This document shows, in pieces, positions 1 to 5,372 of a stretch of 5,372 nucleotides of DNA (positions are counted from its first letter, which is position 1; each line of letters starts with the position of its first letter). Made by a program: the position numbers and the translations under genes. The notes under the pieces were generated by a model, which did not search any database, was not told where the DNA came from, and saw only the letters and a list, made by a program, of their open reading frames with translations. This DNA comes from Microcaldota archaeon (lineage in GTDB: Archaea > Micrarchaeota > Micrarchaeia > Micrarchaeales > CABMGC01): NCBI GenBank assembly GCA_021851985.1, contig JAJZOS010000066.1, positions 1-5,372 of the forward strand. Reading direction: 5' to 3'.

Positions 1-735
1 CATGGAAGACTGGAGGAAATGCCTGGAGAAGAGGGATATCCTGCATATCTAGGAAGGAAAATCGCAGAATTCTACGAGCGCGCGGGCAGGGTAAATGTCA
101 TGAGCGGCGGCACTGGGTCGGTAACTGCAATAGGTGCAGTCTCTCCCCCGGGGGGAGACATATCAGAACCTGTGTCGCAAAATACGCTCAGAGTGACGAG
201 AGTGTTCTGGGCCCTAGATGCCTCGCTGGCGAACAGCAGACACTTTCCTTCAATAAACTGGTTGAACAGCTATTCACTATATATAGACGATTTAAGGCCA
301 TGGTACCTGAAGAATGTCGCAGAAGAATGGCCGGAACTCTACCAGAAGGCTATGGGTACGCTGCAGAAAGAGGCCGAAATAAACGAAATAGTGCAGCTCG
401 TCGGATATGATGCACTGCCAGAAGCAGATAAGCTGATACTGGACATAGCGAAAAGCATAAGAGAGGATTACCTGCAGCAAAGCGCTTTCGACGAAGTAGA
501 CGCATACACATCAATACGCAAGCAGTATATGATGCTAAAGTCTATCCTTGCATTAGGTGACGAGGAGGAAATAGCGCTCATCAAAGGGGTGGCGATGGAA
601 CAGATGGCCGACCTAGAGGTAAGGCAAAAGATAGCAAAGATGAAATTCGTGAAGGAAGAATCGATAGAGCCGTATTATAATGAGATAATATCATCCATCT
701 CTAAAATAAAGGCTATCGAGCCCGAGAAGAAATGA
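1..735 (+). CDS. atpA: A-type ATP synthase catalytic subunit A, C-terminal part (5'-truncated by window edge)
   Basis: This is the last 244 residues of the catalytic A subunit of the A1 head, which makes or hydrolyses ATP at its interface with subunit B on the cytoplasmic side of the membrane. The frame is open from base 1. The ATG at base 19 is not the start: it is the Met of GRLEEMPGEEGYPAYL, a hallmark of the family's nucleotide-binding domain, and the GRLEE before it is encoded at bases 4-18. Further family blocks follow: AVSPPGGD (about residues 47-53 of the fragment), VFWALDASLANSRHFPSINW (about 68-87) and, in the C-terminal helical domain, REDYLQQSAFDEVDAYTS (about 154-171). Full-length A subunits are near 580-600 residues, so the P-loop, the non-homologous insert and the N-terminal barrel lie before the window. 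I see no frameshift or missing conserved residue in the visible part. The stop is TGA at 733-735, 11 bases before atpB. Confidence 0.97.
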   Translation, partial: HGRLEEMPGEEGYPAYLGRKIAEFYERAGRVNVMSGGTGSVTAIGAVSPPGGDISEPVSQNTLRVTRVFWALDASLANSRHFPSINWLNSYSLYIDDLRPWYLKNVAEEWPELYQKAMGTLQKEAEINEIVQLVGYDALPEADKLILDIAKSIREDYLQQSAFDEVDAYTSIRKQYMMLKSILALGDEEEIALIKGVAMEQMADLEVRQKIAKMKFVKEESIEPYYNEIISSISKIKAIEPEKK

Positions 736-737
736 AA

Positions 738-741
738 GGTG
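738..741 (+). promoter_or_regulatory. Ribosome binding site of atpB (GGTG, 5-base spacer)
   Basis: GGTG lies five bases before the ATG at 747 and matches the GGTGAT core complementary to the archaeal 16S rRNA tail. It supports the ATG at 747 over the out-of-frame ATG at 751. The same GGTG-N5-ATG layout recurs before atpH and atpI. Confidence 0.6.
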
Positions 742-746
742 TTTGA

Positions 747-2135
747 ATGAATGACATATATTATAAAACGATAAATAAAGTCACAAACGTGCTCCTATTC
801 GTAGAAGGTGTAAAGGATGCTGGATACAACGAATTGGTCGAGGTAAAACTGGAAGACGGCAGGTCCGTTACCGGACAGGTCCTTGACAGCAGGGATGGTT
901 TGGCAATAGTGCAGTCATTCGGAGAGACAAGAGGCATGAACCTGGGTAATACTAAGGTCAAATTCCTGGGCAACACTGCGCATATAAATGTGAGCACGGA
1001 TATGCTTGGCAGGATATTCGATGGCATGGGCCGCCCAAGGGACAGGAGCCCTCCCATATACAGCAACGAATCACTAGATATAAATGGCAGCTCAATCAAC
1101 CCATATGCAAGGGAGGAGCCATCGGAATTCATACAGACAGGGATATCCACCATTGACGGGATGAATACTCTAGTTAGGGGGCAAAAGCTGCCAATATTCT
1201 CAGGCTCTGGGCTTCCGCACAACCGCATAGCCGCACAGATAGCTAGGCAGGCGAAGATATTGGGCGAAAGCGAAGGTTTTAGCGTTGTATTCGGAGGCAT
1301 AGGCATAAACAGCGAAGAGGCAAACTTTTTCAAGAAAGAGTTCGAAGAGACTGGTGCACTTGAGCGTGCCGTGATGTTTCTCAATCTGTCATCTGAACCA
1401 TCCATGGAAAGAATAATCCTACCTAGGCTTGCGCTTACAACTGCAGAATATCTGGCATACAAGGAAAATATGCATGTGCTGGTAATACTTACAGATATGA
1501 CGAACTACTGCGAGGCGCTGAGAGAAGTTTCCGCAGCAAGGGAAGAGGTCCCTGGAAGAAGAGGATATCCTGGATACATGTATACGGATCTTTCTACAAT
1601 ATACGAGCGCGCGGGAAAAATAAAAAGCAGACGCGGGTCAATAACGCAGATACCCATACTTACAATGCCAGGCGACGACATTACTCATCCAATACCTGAT
1701 CTTACTGGTTATATAACAGAAGGCCAAATAGTGCTCAGCAGGGAATTATACAGGCGCGGAGTCTATCCAAATATCGATGTTCTTTTATCGCTGTCAAGGC
1801 TGATGAACCAGGGCATAGGCAAGAAAAGCACCAGGGAAGACCATAGAGGGGTAGCAGACCAGCTTTATGCAGCATACTCAAGGGGGAAGGACCTACGCAG
1901 CCTTACGGAGATTGTCGGAGAAGAAGCGCTCAGCGCAAACGACAAGAAGTTTCTGAAATTTGCGGATTCGTTCGAGAGCAACTTCGTGAAACAGGATTAT
2001 TATGAAGATAGAAGCATAGAAAAAACGCTTGACATGGGCTGGGATCTCTTCGCCCCGCTTGACGAAAGGGAGATAAAGCGCATAAAAGACGAGTACATTA
2101 AAAAATACGGCAAGTGGAATAATGGCGCAAAGTAA
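747..2135 (+). CDS. atpB: A-type ATP synthase non-catalytic nucleotide-binding subunit B
   Basis: This is the complete B subunit (462 residues, the usual length), which alternates with A in the A3B3 head and contributes to the catalytic interface. The N-terminal barrel (about 1-75) is followed by the nucleotide-binding domain. In place of a Walker A motif it has the degenerate FSGSGLPHN (151-159) typical of B subunits, which lack catalytic activity of their own. The block [20 protein letters not shown] (250-269) is present, continuing into [13 protein letters not shown]. Arg351 in [11 protein letters not shown] fits the conserved arginine that reaches into the A-subunit site. The C-terminal helical domain ends with MGWDLF and [12 protein letters not shown], close to the family ending. 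The start follows a GGTG site 11 bases after atpA, and the end overlaps atpD by 14 bases, so it is co-transcribed with both. A and B are ancient paralogues, seen in parallel GYP and YERAG motifs. I see nothing aberrant. Confidence 0.97.
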   Translation: MNDIYYKTINKVTNVLLFVEGVKDAGYNELVEVKLEDGRSVTGQVLDSRDGLAIVQSFGETRGMNLGNTKVKFLGNTAHINVSTDMLGRIFDGMGRPRDRSPPIYSNESLDINGSSINPYAREEPSEFIQTGISTIDGMNTLVRGQKLPIFSGSGLPHNRIAAQIARQAKILGESEGFSVVFGGIGINSEEANFFKKEFEETGALERAVMFLNLSSEPSMERIILPRLALTTAEYLAYKENMHVLVILTDMTNYCEALREVSAAREEVPGRRGYPGYMYTDLSTIYERAGKIKSRRGSITQIPILTMPGDDITHPIPDLTGYITEGQIVLSRELYRRGVYPNIDVLLSLSRLMNQGIGKKSTREDHRGVADQLYAAYSRGKDLRSLTEIVGEEALSANDKKFLKFADSFESNFVKQDYYEDRSIEKTLDMGWDLFAPLDEREIKRIKDEYIKKYGKWNNGAK

Positions 2136-2748
2136 CCTCAAGACTACGAGGATAGAGCTCATAAAGACCAAGGGCAGGATAAGGGTTGCCTCGAAAGGCC
2201 TGAATCTGCTCAAGATGAAACGCTCTAGTCTGGTGCTGGAATTCTTCGACCTCGCCAGGCAGATAAAGGCTCTGCGTGGAAATCTATATGCAATGGTATC
2301 ACGATCAATAGAAAGCATCAAGCTTGCGGAGATGGTATCCGGAAGGATCAACCTGGAAAGGATAGCCGCAGAGCAGGGTGACATATCTGCCAAGGTGTCT
2401 GCAAAAAACGTCATGGGCGTAAAGATACCTAACATAAGCCTAAACGGATACGCTGCGATGCCTATTGGGTACGAACTCATCAGCGTGCCTACGTCCATAG
2501 AAGACGCTAAGCGAAGCTATCAGGAATTGTTCAAGATGCTCATAGAGATAGCTGAAAAGGAGAATTCACTGCGTAAGCTACTGCACGAAATAGAAAAGCT
2601 TAACAGGCGCTCAAATGCTATAGAAAACGTGGCAATACCAAATTTAAAATCAAAGGTATCATACATAAAGCAGCGCCTGGAAGATCTGGAAAGGGACCAG
2701 ATAGTTTCATTAAAGTTTATAAAGGGCAAGTTGAATGAAAACGTATAA
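2122..2748 (+). CDS. atpD: A-type ATP synthase subunit D (central rotor shaft)
   Basis: Subunit D forms the long coiled-coil shaft that turns inside the A3B3 head and links it, with F and C, to the membrane c-ring. The product has 208 residues, normal for the family. Conserved regions sit at the two ends, as expected for the two antiparallel shaft helices: the N-terminal [12 protein letters not shown] region with [12 protein letters not shown] (about 9-37), and the C-terminal [20 protein letters not shown] region with [20 protein letters not shown] (about 162-201). The middle (about 85-125) is less conserved and probably forms the protruding head. The ATG at 2122 lies within atpB, giving a 14-base overlap. 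Only a weak purine-rich stretch (GTGGAA at 2114-2119) precedes it, so translation is probably coupled to atpB termination. Placement right after B is standard for archaeal clusters. Confidence 0.95.
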   Translation: MAQSNLKTTRIELIKTKGRIRVASKGLNLLKMKRSSLVLEFFDLARQIKALRGNLYAMVSRSIESIKLAEMVSGRINLERIAAEQGDISAKVSAKNVMGVKIPNISLNGYAAMPIGYELISVPTSIEDAKRSYQELFKMLIEIAEKENSLRKLLHEIEKLNRRSNAIENVAIPNLKSKVSYIKQRLEDLERDQIVSLKFIKGKLNENV

Positions 2749-2911
2749 CTATAAGAATTATTGGGTAAAGAAGGGTGATGCAGCGCCCATGCCTAAGGTT
2801 AGCGACGCTAAGGTACTAAGGAAGTTCAGGGCGATAAAACTGGCATTTCTGGCGTTCAATGTCGTTGCTACTATGGCATTCCTGTTCTTTATCATTGTGG
2901 TGTTGAAATGA
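2735..2911 (+). CDS. Unrecognised 58-residue protein with one C-terminal membrane segment, between atpD and atpH
   Basis: I do not recognise this product. It has 58 residues beginning [15 protein letters not shown] hydrophilic, strongly basic N-terminal half (about 1-33; ten Lys/Arg, two Asp) is followed by a single hydrophobic helix (about 34-57) that ends one residue before the stop. By the positive-inside rule the basic part should be cytoplasmic and the helix should act as a tail anchor. The frame is bounded by overlaps on both sides: 14 bases with atpD and an ATGA junction with atpH. This argues for a real, translationally coupled gene. It is not the c-ring subunit: it has one helix instead of a two-helix hairpin, and there is no acidic residue in the membrane segment. 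Methanosarcina clusters also carry a small gene (ahaG) after D, but I claim no homology. A role in assembly or anchoring of the ATP synthase is inferred from position only. An alternative start at 2789 would give 40 residues. Confidence 0.8.
   Translation: MKTYNYKNYWVKKGDAAPMPKVSDAKVLRKFRAIKLAFLAFNVVATMAFLFFIIVVLK
2774..2779 (+). promoter_or_regulatory. Possible internal ribosome binding site in the small membrane-protein gene (GGTGAT)
   Basis: GGTGAT matches the 16S anti-Shine-Dalgarno core well and lies nine bases before an in-frame ATG at 2789. If used, it would give a 40-residue form that keeps the whole membrane segment. It could equally be chance within the codons for Lys-Gly-Asp. Confidence 0.3.
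2899..2902 (+). promoter_or_regulatory. Ribosome binding site of atpH (GGTG, 5-base spacer)
   Basis: GGTG lies five bases before the ATG at 2908, inside the last codons of the small membrane-protein gene. It supports 2908 as the atpH start together with the ATGA stop-start overlap. Confidence 0.6.
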
Positions 2912-3225
2912 GCGATATAAGTATTTTAGAAAAGATAAAACAGGCAGAGATTGATTCTGAAAAAGAGATAAAAGATGCAGAGGAAGAGGCAAGGGCAAAG
3001 CTCATAGAGGCACATGCAAAAGCCGAAAACGACTTGAAGGCTGGTATAGAACGTGCAGATCTTGCGTATCAAAAAGAAATTGCAGCCGCAGAAGCGGATG
3101 CATCAAAGCGTGCAAATGAAGTTTATGAATCTAAGATCGCTGAAATAAAGGTCCTGAAAAAACCAAGCGATGAAGATATAATGAATATGTTCTCTGATGT
3201 GATAAACGAGGAATTCGGTGTGTGA
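2908..3225 (+). CDS. atpH: A-type ATP synthase subunit H (peripheral stalk coiled coil)
   Basis: The 105-residue product is nearly all charged, Ala/Glu/Lys-rich helix, with ILEKIKQAEIDSEKEIKDAE at about 5-24 and continuous coiled-coil character to about residue 82. A short C-terminal segment follows (PSDEDIMNMFSDVINEEFGV, 86-105). Length, composition and position directly before atpI fit subunit H of archaeal A-ATPases, which pairs with subunit E to form the peripheral stalks that hold the A3B3 head to subunit I. Low-complexity coiled coils can be misassigned, so the identity leans on the neighbour; the H-I pair is the usual arrangement in archaea. Translation begins at an ATGA overlap with the preceding gene and has its own GGTG site. 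The TGA stop is immediately followed by the atpI ATG. No partner atpE is visible in the window. Confidence 0.85.
   Translation: MSDISILEKIKQAEIDSEKEIKDAEEEARAKLIEAHAKAENDLKAGIERADLAYQKEIAAAEADASKRANEVYESKIAEIKVLKKPSDEDIMNMFSDVINEEFGV
3217..3220 (+). promoter_or_regulatory. Ribosome binding site of atpI (GGTG, 5-base spacer)
   Basis: GGTG lies five bases before the ATG at 3226 and sits within the last codons of atpH. It supports this ATG over a later in-frame Met (residue 7, base 3244). Confidence 0.6.
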
Positions 3226-5148
3226 ATGTTCAAACCTGCAAGGATGTCAAGGATAAGGCTCATACTAGACAGGGTGTATTACGAGCCTGCGCTTTCAGCG
3301 CTCCATGACTTGGGTGTAATGCAGGTAGAGCAGGTACCGGAAGATGTATTCGTGCTTCTGGGGAGCCATGCCATAAAATACGGAGAGGTAGGCACATATG
3401 CCCAAAGATTTCGCAGCCTGGAAGGCATGATGCATCAAAAAGAATCAAAAAAACGCTACCTTTTCGAAAGCCTAAGCGATCTTTTTTCTAAGGCAGATTC
3501 TATAAAAATAGATGAGAGGGTATCTGCAATAAGCAGGGATATAGAGACATTGTCATCTAAGCTCAAGGATCTGAATGACAGGCTGGGCACAATACGCATG
3601 ATTGGGCATTTTGATAGGGATCTGTCAATATTGAATTCCAGCATGACAATGTCATTCCTTGCGTACGGCCAGAAGCTTGATGAGTTCTTGGAAATCGCAG
3701 AAAAAAATGTTGACTGCATAATTTCAAAAGGCAAAAGCTCTGCAATAATATCTATATCAAAGCAGGACCAGAACAAGTTCGGCAAATTTTCAGAAGGTTA
3801 TAAGATAAAACTGGAGGTGCTGCCGGAATTCAAAGGCAGCTTGACGGAAGAGAGGTCAAGGCTAAACGCTGAAATCAAAAAGCTTGAGGTGCGGAAGTCA
3901 TCGCTTAATGATGAGTTGGATGCGATATCTGATGAGTACTATGGGATAGTGAGCGCAATAAGAGAACAGTTCGATTTGGAAACAGAAAAGTTGGATATAA
4001 CCTCTAGGTTGGGGATAAGCAGATCGGTGATAACTGTAGACGGATGGGTGCCTGAAGCAAACATGAAAGGCCTTGAAAAAAGCCTGGCAAATGTAACAAA
4101 AGAGCATTATATACTTGATACCGTTGAGACAAAATCTCTGCCTCCGACAAAATTCGACAATCCTGTGAAGACTAAGCTTTATGAATTTTTCATAAGGTTC
4201 TATTCCCTGCCAAGGAGCGATGAGATAGACCCTACGGTAATGTTTGCGTTTATATTCCCGATATTCTTCGGACTCATGGTAGGTGATGCAGGGTATGGCA
4301 TCGTTATGCTGCTCGGTGCGCTGTGGCTTATAAGGAGGATGAAGCATCCGCCAAAGAGAAGCCACATACCAAAGCAGATTAGCAAGTTCATCGGCACTAT
4401 AATAAGCCCTAACGGCATGGTTACGATAGCCAAGGCAATAATACCAGGGTCTATAATAGCAATAGCATTGGGCATTGTGTTCAACGAATACTTCGGGTTC
4501 CAGCTTCCATACGTTGCGCTCTTCAATGTGGAGGTGAACCTTTCAAAACTGCTGGTCATATCAGGATGGATAGGCGTAGCGATGGTTGCTTCCGGGTTCA
4601 TCCTAGGTTTTTTCAATAAAATGGCAATAGGGCAGAGGAAGAAAGCGTTCGGCAGGCTTGGCTGGCTTTCGGCAGCAATAGGCATAGTAATATTCGGCCT
4701 TGCAGTGCTGCACAGGTCTCCGCTTGGATTTAGCAACATACCTGTAGCTGTATCGTATGTGCTAATTGTGGGCGGCATAGTATCCGTCCTAGCATTCGAA
4801 GGCTTCGAATCGCTTATGGAGATACCGTCGCTTGTAAGCCATATACTGTCATACACCAGGCTGGTCGGCATACTCCTCGCATCGGTAATATTAGCAGGGG
4901 TTATAGATTTCGTTTTCATAAGAGGGTGGGCTCATGGCCCGCTGCTGGGCATAGTCGGCACGCTCATACTTATAATAGGGCAGCTTTTCACATTTGTGAT
5001 AGCGATATTCGAGCCAGGTATACAAGGTGCAAGGCTTATCTACGTGGAATTTTTCTCAAAATTCTATACCGGCAATGGCAACGAATTCAGGCCATTTTCG
5101 AGCAGGCGCAGGAGGACGCTGAGCAGGTTCGAGATGAAAGAAGCATAG
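3226..5148 (+). CDS. atpI: A-type ATP synthase membrane stator subunit I (subunit a equivalent)
   Basis: Subunit I provides the ion half-channels beside the c-ring and anchors the peripheral stalks. The product has 640 residues, typical for the family. The cytoplasmic half (about 1-335) opens with MFKPARMSRIRLILDRVYYE, contains two helical coiled-coil stretches (about 85-125 and 205-255) and the VDGWVP motif (271-276). The membrane half has hydrophobic segments near 338-370 (probably two helices, including GDAGYG at 353-358), 402-427, 441-463, 480-496, 506-524, 534-566 and 572-595. Arg545 in HILSYTRL is in the position of the essential channel arginine of the family, and Arg603 in GARLIYVEFFSKFY matches the second conserved arginine. 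The position two residues after Arg603, often His in relatives, is Ile605. The tail is basic (SSRRRRTLSR). It begins directly after the atpH stop and is the last gene of the cluster. The c-ring gene is not adjacent. Confidence 0.96.
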   Translation: MFKPARMSRIRLILDRVYYEPALSALHDLGVMQVEQVPEDVFVLLGSHAIKYGEVGTYAQRFRSLEGMMHQKESKKRYLFESLSDLFSKADSIKIDERVSAISRDIETLSSKLKDLNDRLGTIRMIGHFDRDLSILNSSMTMSFLAYGQKLDEFLEIAEKNVDCIISKGKSSAIISISKQDQNKFGKFSEGYKIKLEVLPEFKGSLTEERSRLNAEIKKLEVRKSSLNDELDAISDEYYGIVSAIREQFDLETEKLDITSRLGISRSVITVDGWVPEANMKGLEKSLANVTKEHYILDTVETKSLPPTKFDNPVKTKLYEFFIRFYSLPRSDEIDPTVMFAFIFPIFFGLMVGDAGYGIVMLLGALWLIRRMKHPPKRSHIPKQISKFIGTIISPNGMVTIAKAIIPGSIIAIALGIVFNEYFGFQLPYVALFNVEVNLSKLLVISGWIGVAMVASGFILGFFNKMAIGQRKKAFGRLGWLSAAIGIVIFGLAVLHRSPLGFSNIPVAVSYVLIVGGIVSVLAFEGFESLMEIPSLVSHILSYTRLVGILLASVILAGVIDFVFIRGWAHGPLLGIVGTLILIIGQLFTFVIAIFEPGIQGARLIYVEFFSKFYTGNGNEFRPFSSRRRRTLSRFEMKEA

Positions 5149-5210
5149 GTGCACTGGGAATAGGGCAGCATAAGAGCGTCAATAACGAAGCGCCCATGAA
5201 ATCCTGCACC
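5148..5210 (+). repeat. Imperfect inverted repeat just after atpI
   Basis: GGTGCA (5148-5153, beginning on the last base of the atpI stop) is matched by TGCACC (5205-5210). Inside it GGGC (5163-5166) is matched by GCCC (5192-5195), and CGT/ACG (5177-5179, 5185-5187) can close a five-base loop. Together these could fold into one interrupted hairpin in the atpI 3' untranslated region, before a T-rich run. The arms are short and the internal loops large, so it may be chance. Confidence 0.3.
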
Positions 5211-5230
5211 ATTTCGCAAATCTTTTCTCT
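5211..5230 (+). terminator. Possible T-rich transcription terminator of the atp cluster
   Basis: The stretch from 5211 to 5230 ends in TCTTTTCTCT, a pyrimidine run of the kind at which archaeal RNA polymerase often terminates. It lies after the last atp gene and before the next promoter. The T run is short and interrupted by C, so support is weak. Confidence 0.3.
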
Positions 5231-5245
5231 CAAATACACAATAAG

Positions 5246-5262
5246 CTATATTAATTTTAAAT
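5246..5262 (+). promoter_or_regulatory. Probable TATA-box region of the hjc promoter
   Basis: The A/T stretch CTATATTAATTTTAAAT stands out in the only intergenic region. Archaeal TATA boxes are centred about 26 bases before the transcript start, which places the start near 5276-5284, at or just before the TTG at 5284. No clear purine-rich BRE is seen upstream. The exact core (5246-5253 or 5254-5262) cannot be decided by eye. Confidence 0.45.
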
Positions 5263-5283
5263 GTCAATACGCTTTGTGGTTTA

Positions 5284-5372
5284 TTGCACAGGTATATAAA
5301 AGGCGCCAGGAGCGAGAGGGAGCTCATCAATACGTTTTACGGCAAAGGGTATTCCGTAATGCGGTCTGCGGG
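5284..5372 (+). CDS. hjc: Archaeal Holliday junction resolvase Hjc, N-terminal part (3'-truncated by window edge)
   Basis: The first 29 codons read MHRYIKGARSERELI, then about fourteen residues ending YSVMRSAG, if TTG at 5284 is the start. This matches the beginning of archaeal Hjc, as in Pyrococcus (MYRKGAQAERELI, then FAVVRSAG). Hjc is a homodimeric nuclease of the PD-(D/E)XK type that cuts four-way DNA junctions during recombination. Glu11 aligns with the conserved catalytic Glu in the GxxxERELI motif; the remaining active-site residues lie beyond the window. There is no in-frame ATG or GTG between the upstream stop (TAA at 5242-5244) and the conserved region, so TTG is the best start. It gives an N-terminus of the usual length. 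A probable TATA element lies close enough to imply a short or absent leader. The gene is separated from atpI by 135 bases and seems to be its own transcription unit. The fragment is short, but the motif match is specific. Confidence 0.8.
   Translation, partial: MHRYIKGARSERELINTFYGKGYSVMRSA

Noticed and set aside
19..735. A complete 238-residue gene starting at the ATG at 19
   Set aside because: The conserved A-subunit motif begins before this Met and the frame is open to base 1, so this is an internal Met of a gene cut by the window edge.
761..1462. 233-codon open frame on the - strand inside atpB
   Set aside because: It lies wholly antisense to a clearly conserved gene, and its Ser/Pro-rich translation resembles no family I know. 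It is a shadow of atpB codon bias.
1893..2498. 201-codon open frame on the - strand across the atpB/atpD junction
   Set aside because: It is antisense to two conserved overlapping genes. The hydrophobic stretch in its translation arises from the reverse of charged helix codons.
2735..2911. The small membrane-protein gene as the c-ring proteolipid (atpK)
   Set aside because: The proteolipid needs at least two membrane helices and an acidic ion-binding residue within the membrane. This product has one helix with no acidic residue in it.
4200..4919. 239-codon open frame on the - strand inside atpI
   Set aside because: It is antisense to the conserved membrane half of atpI, with no start context or recognisable product.
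5064..5330. 88-codon open frame on the - strand covering the atpI end and the intergenic region
   Set aside because: It overlaps the conserved AtpI tail, the probable hjc promoter and the hjc start, and shows no recognisable motif.
5196..5372. ATG-initiated + strand frame open to the window end
   Set aside because: It runs through the hjc start in another frame. Only the frame from 5284 gives the conserved Hjc N-terminal motif, so this is a shadow.
1..5372. CRISPR array, tRNA or rRNA gene, insertion sequence or defence system
   Set aside because: I see no regularly spaced repeats, no RNA-gene motifs, no transposase-like frame and no defence genes. Almost every base is accounted for by the atp cluster and hjc.

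Overview
The window is a stretch of an archaeal genome carrying part of an A-type (archaeal A1Ao) ATP synthase gene cluster, followed by the beginning of an archaeal Holliday junction resolvase gene. Every supported gene lies on the + strand. The archaeal assignment rests on three things. The rotary ATPase subunits are of the A/V type (A, B, D, H, I) and not F-type. The resolvase is of the archaeal Hjc family. Codon use leans strongly to ATA for Ile and AGG for Arg. I cannot fix the lineage. The permuted gene order would suit an acidophilic or DPANN-like archaeon (for example the Micrarchaeota), but that is a weak guess.

Layout: 1-735 is the 3' part of atpA (catalytic subunit; its P-loop lies before the window). 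747-2135 is a complete atpB (non-catalytic nucleotide-binding subunit). 2122-2748 is atpD (central rotor shaft). 2735-2911 is a 58-residue gene with one membrane segment that I do not recognise. 2908-3225 is atpH (peripheral stalk). 3226-5148 is atpI (membrane stator, equivalent to subunit a). 5149-5283 is the only real intergenic region; it holds an imperfect inverted repeat, a T-rich run and a probable promoter. 5284 to the end is the start of hjc, probably with a TTG start and little or no leader.

The six ATPase-cluster genes are packed with gaps of 11 or 0 bases or overlaps of 14, 14 and 4 bases, so they are almost certainly one transcript with translational coupling. A and B form the catalytic head, D turns inside it, H is part of the peripheral stalk, and I forms the ion half-channels against a c-ring whose gene (atpK) is not in this window. 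Subunits E, C and F are also not seen and probably lie upstream or elsewhere.

Most of the window is ordinary housekeeping sequence. The item most worth attention is the small membrane-protein gene wedged between atpD and atpH and overlapping both. It is a candidate accessory or assembly factor of this ATP synthase. The cluster order A-B-D-x-H-I is the next point, because it differs from the common archaeal order H-I-K-E-C-F-A-B-D.
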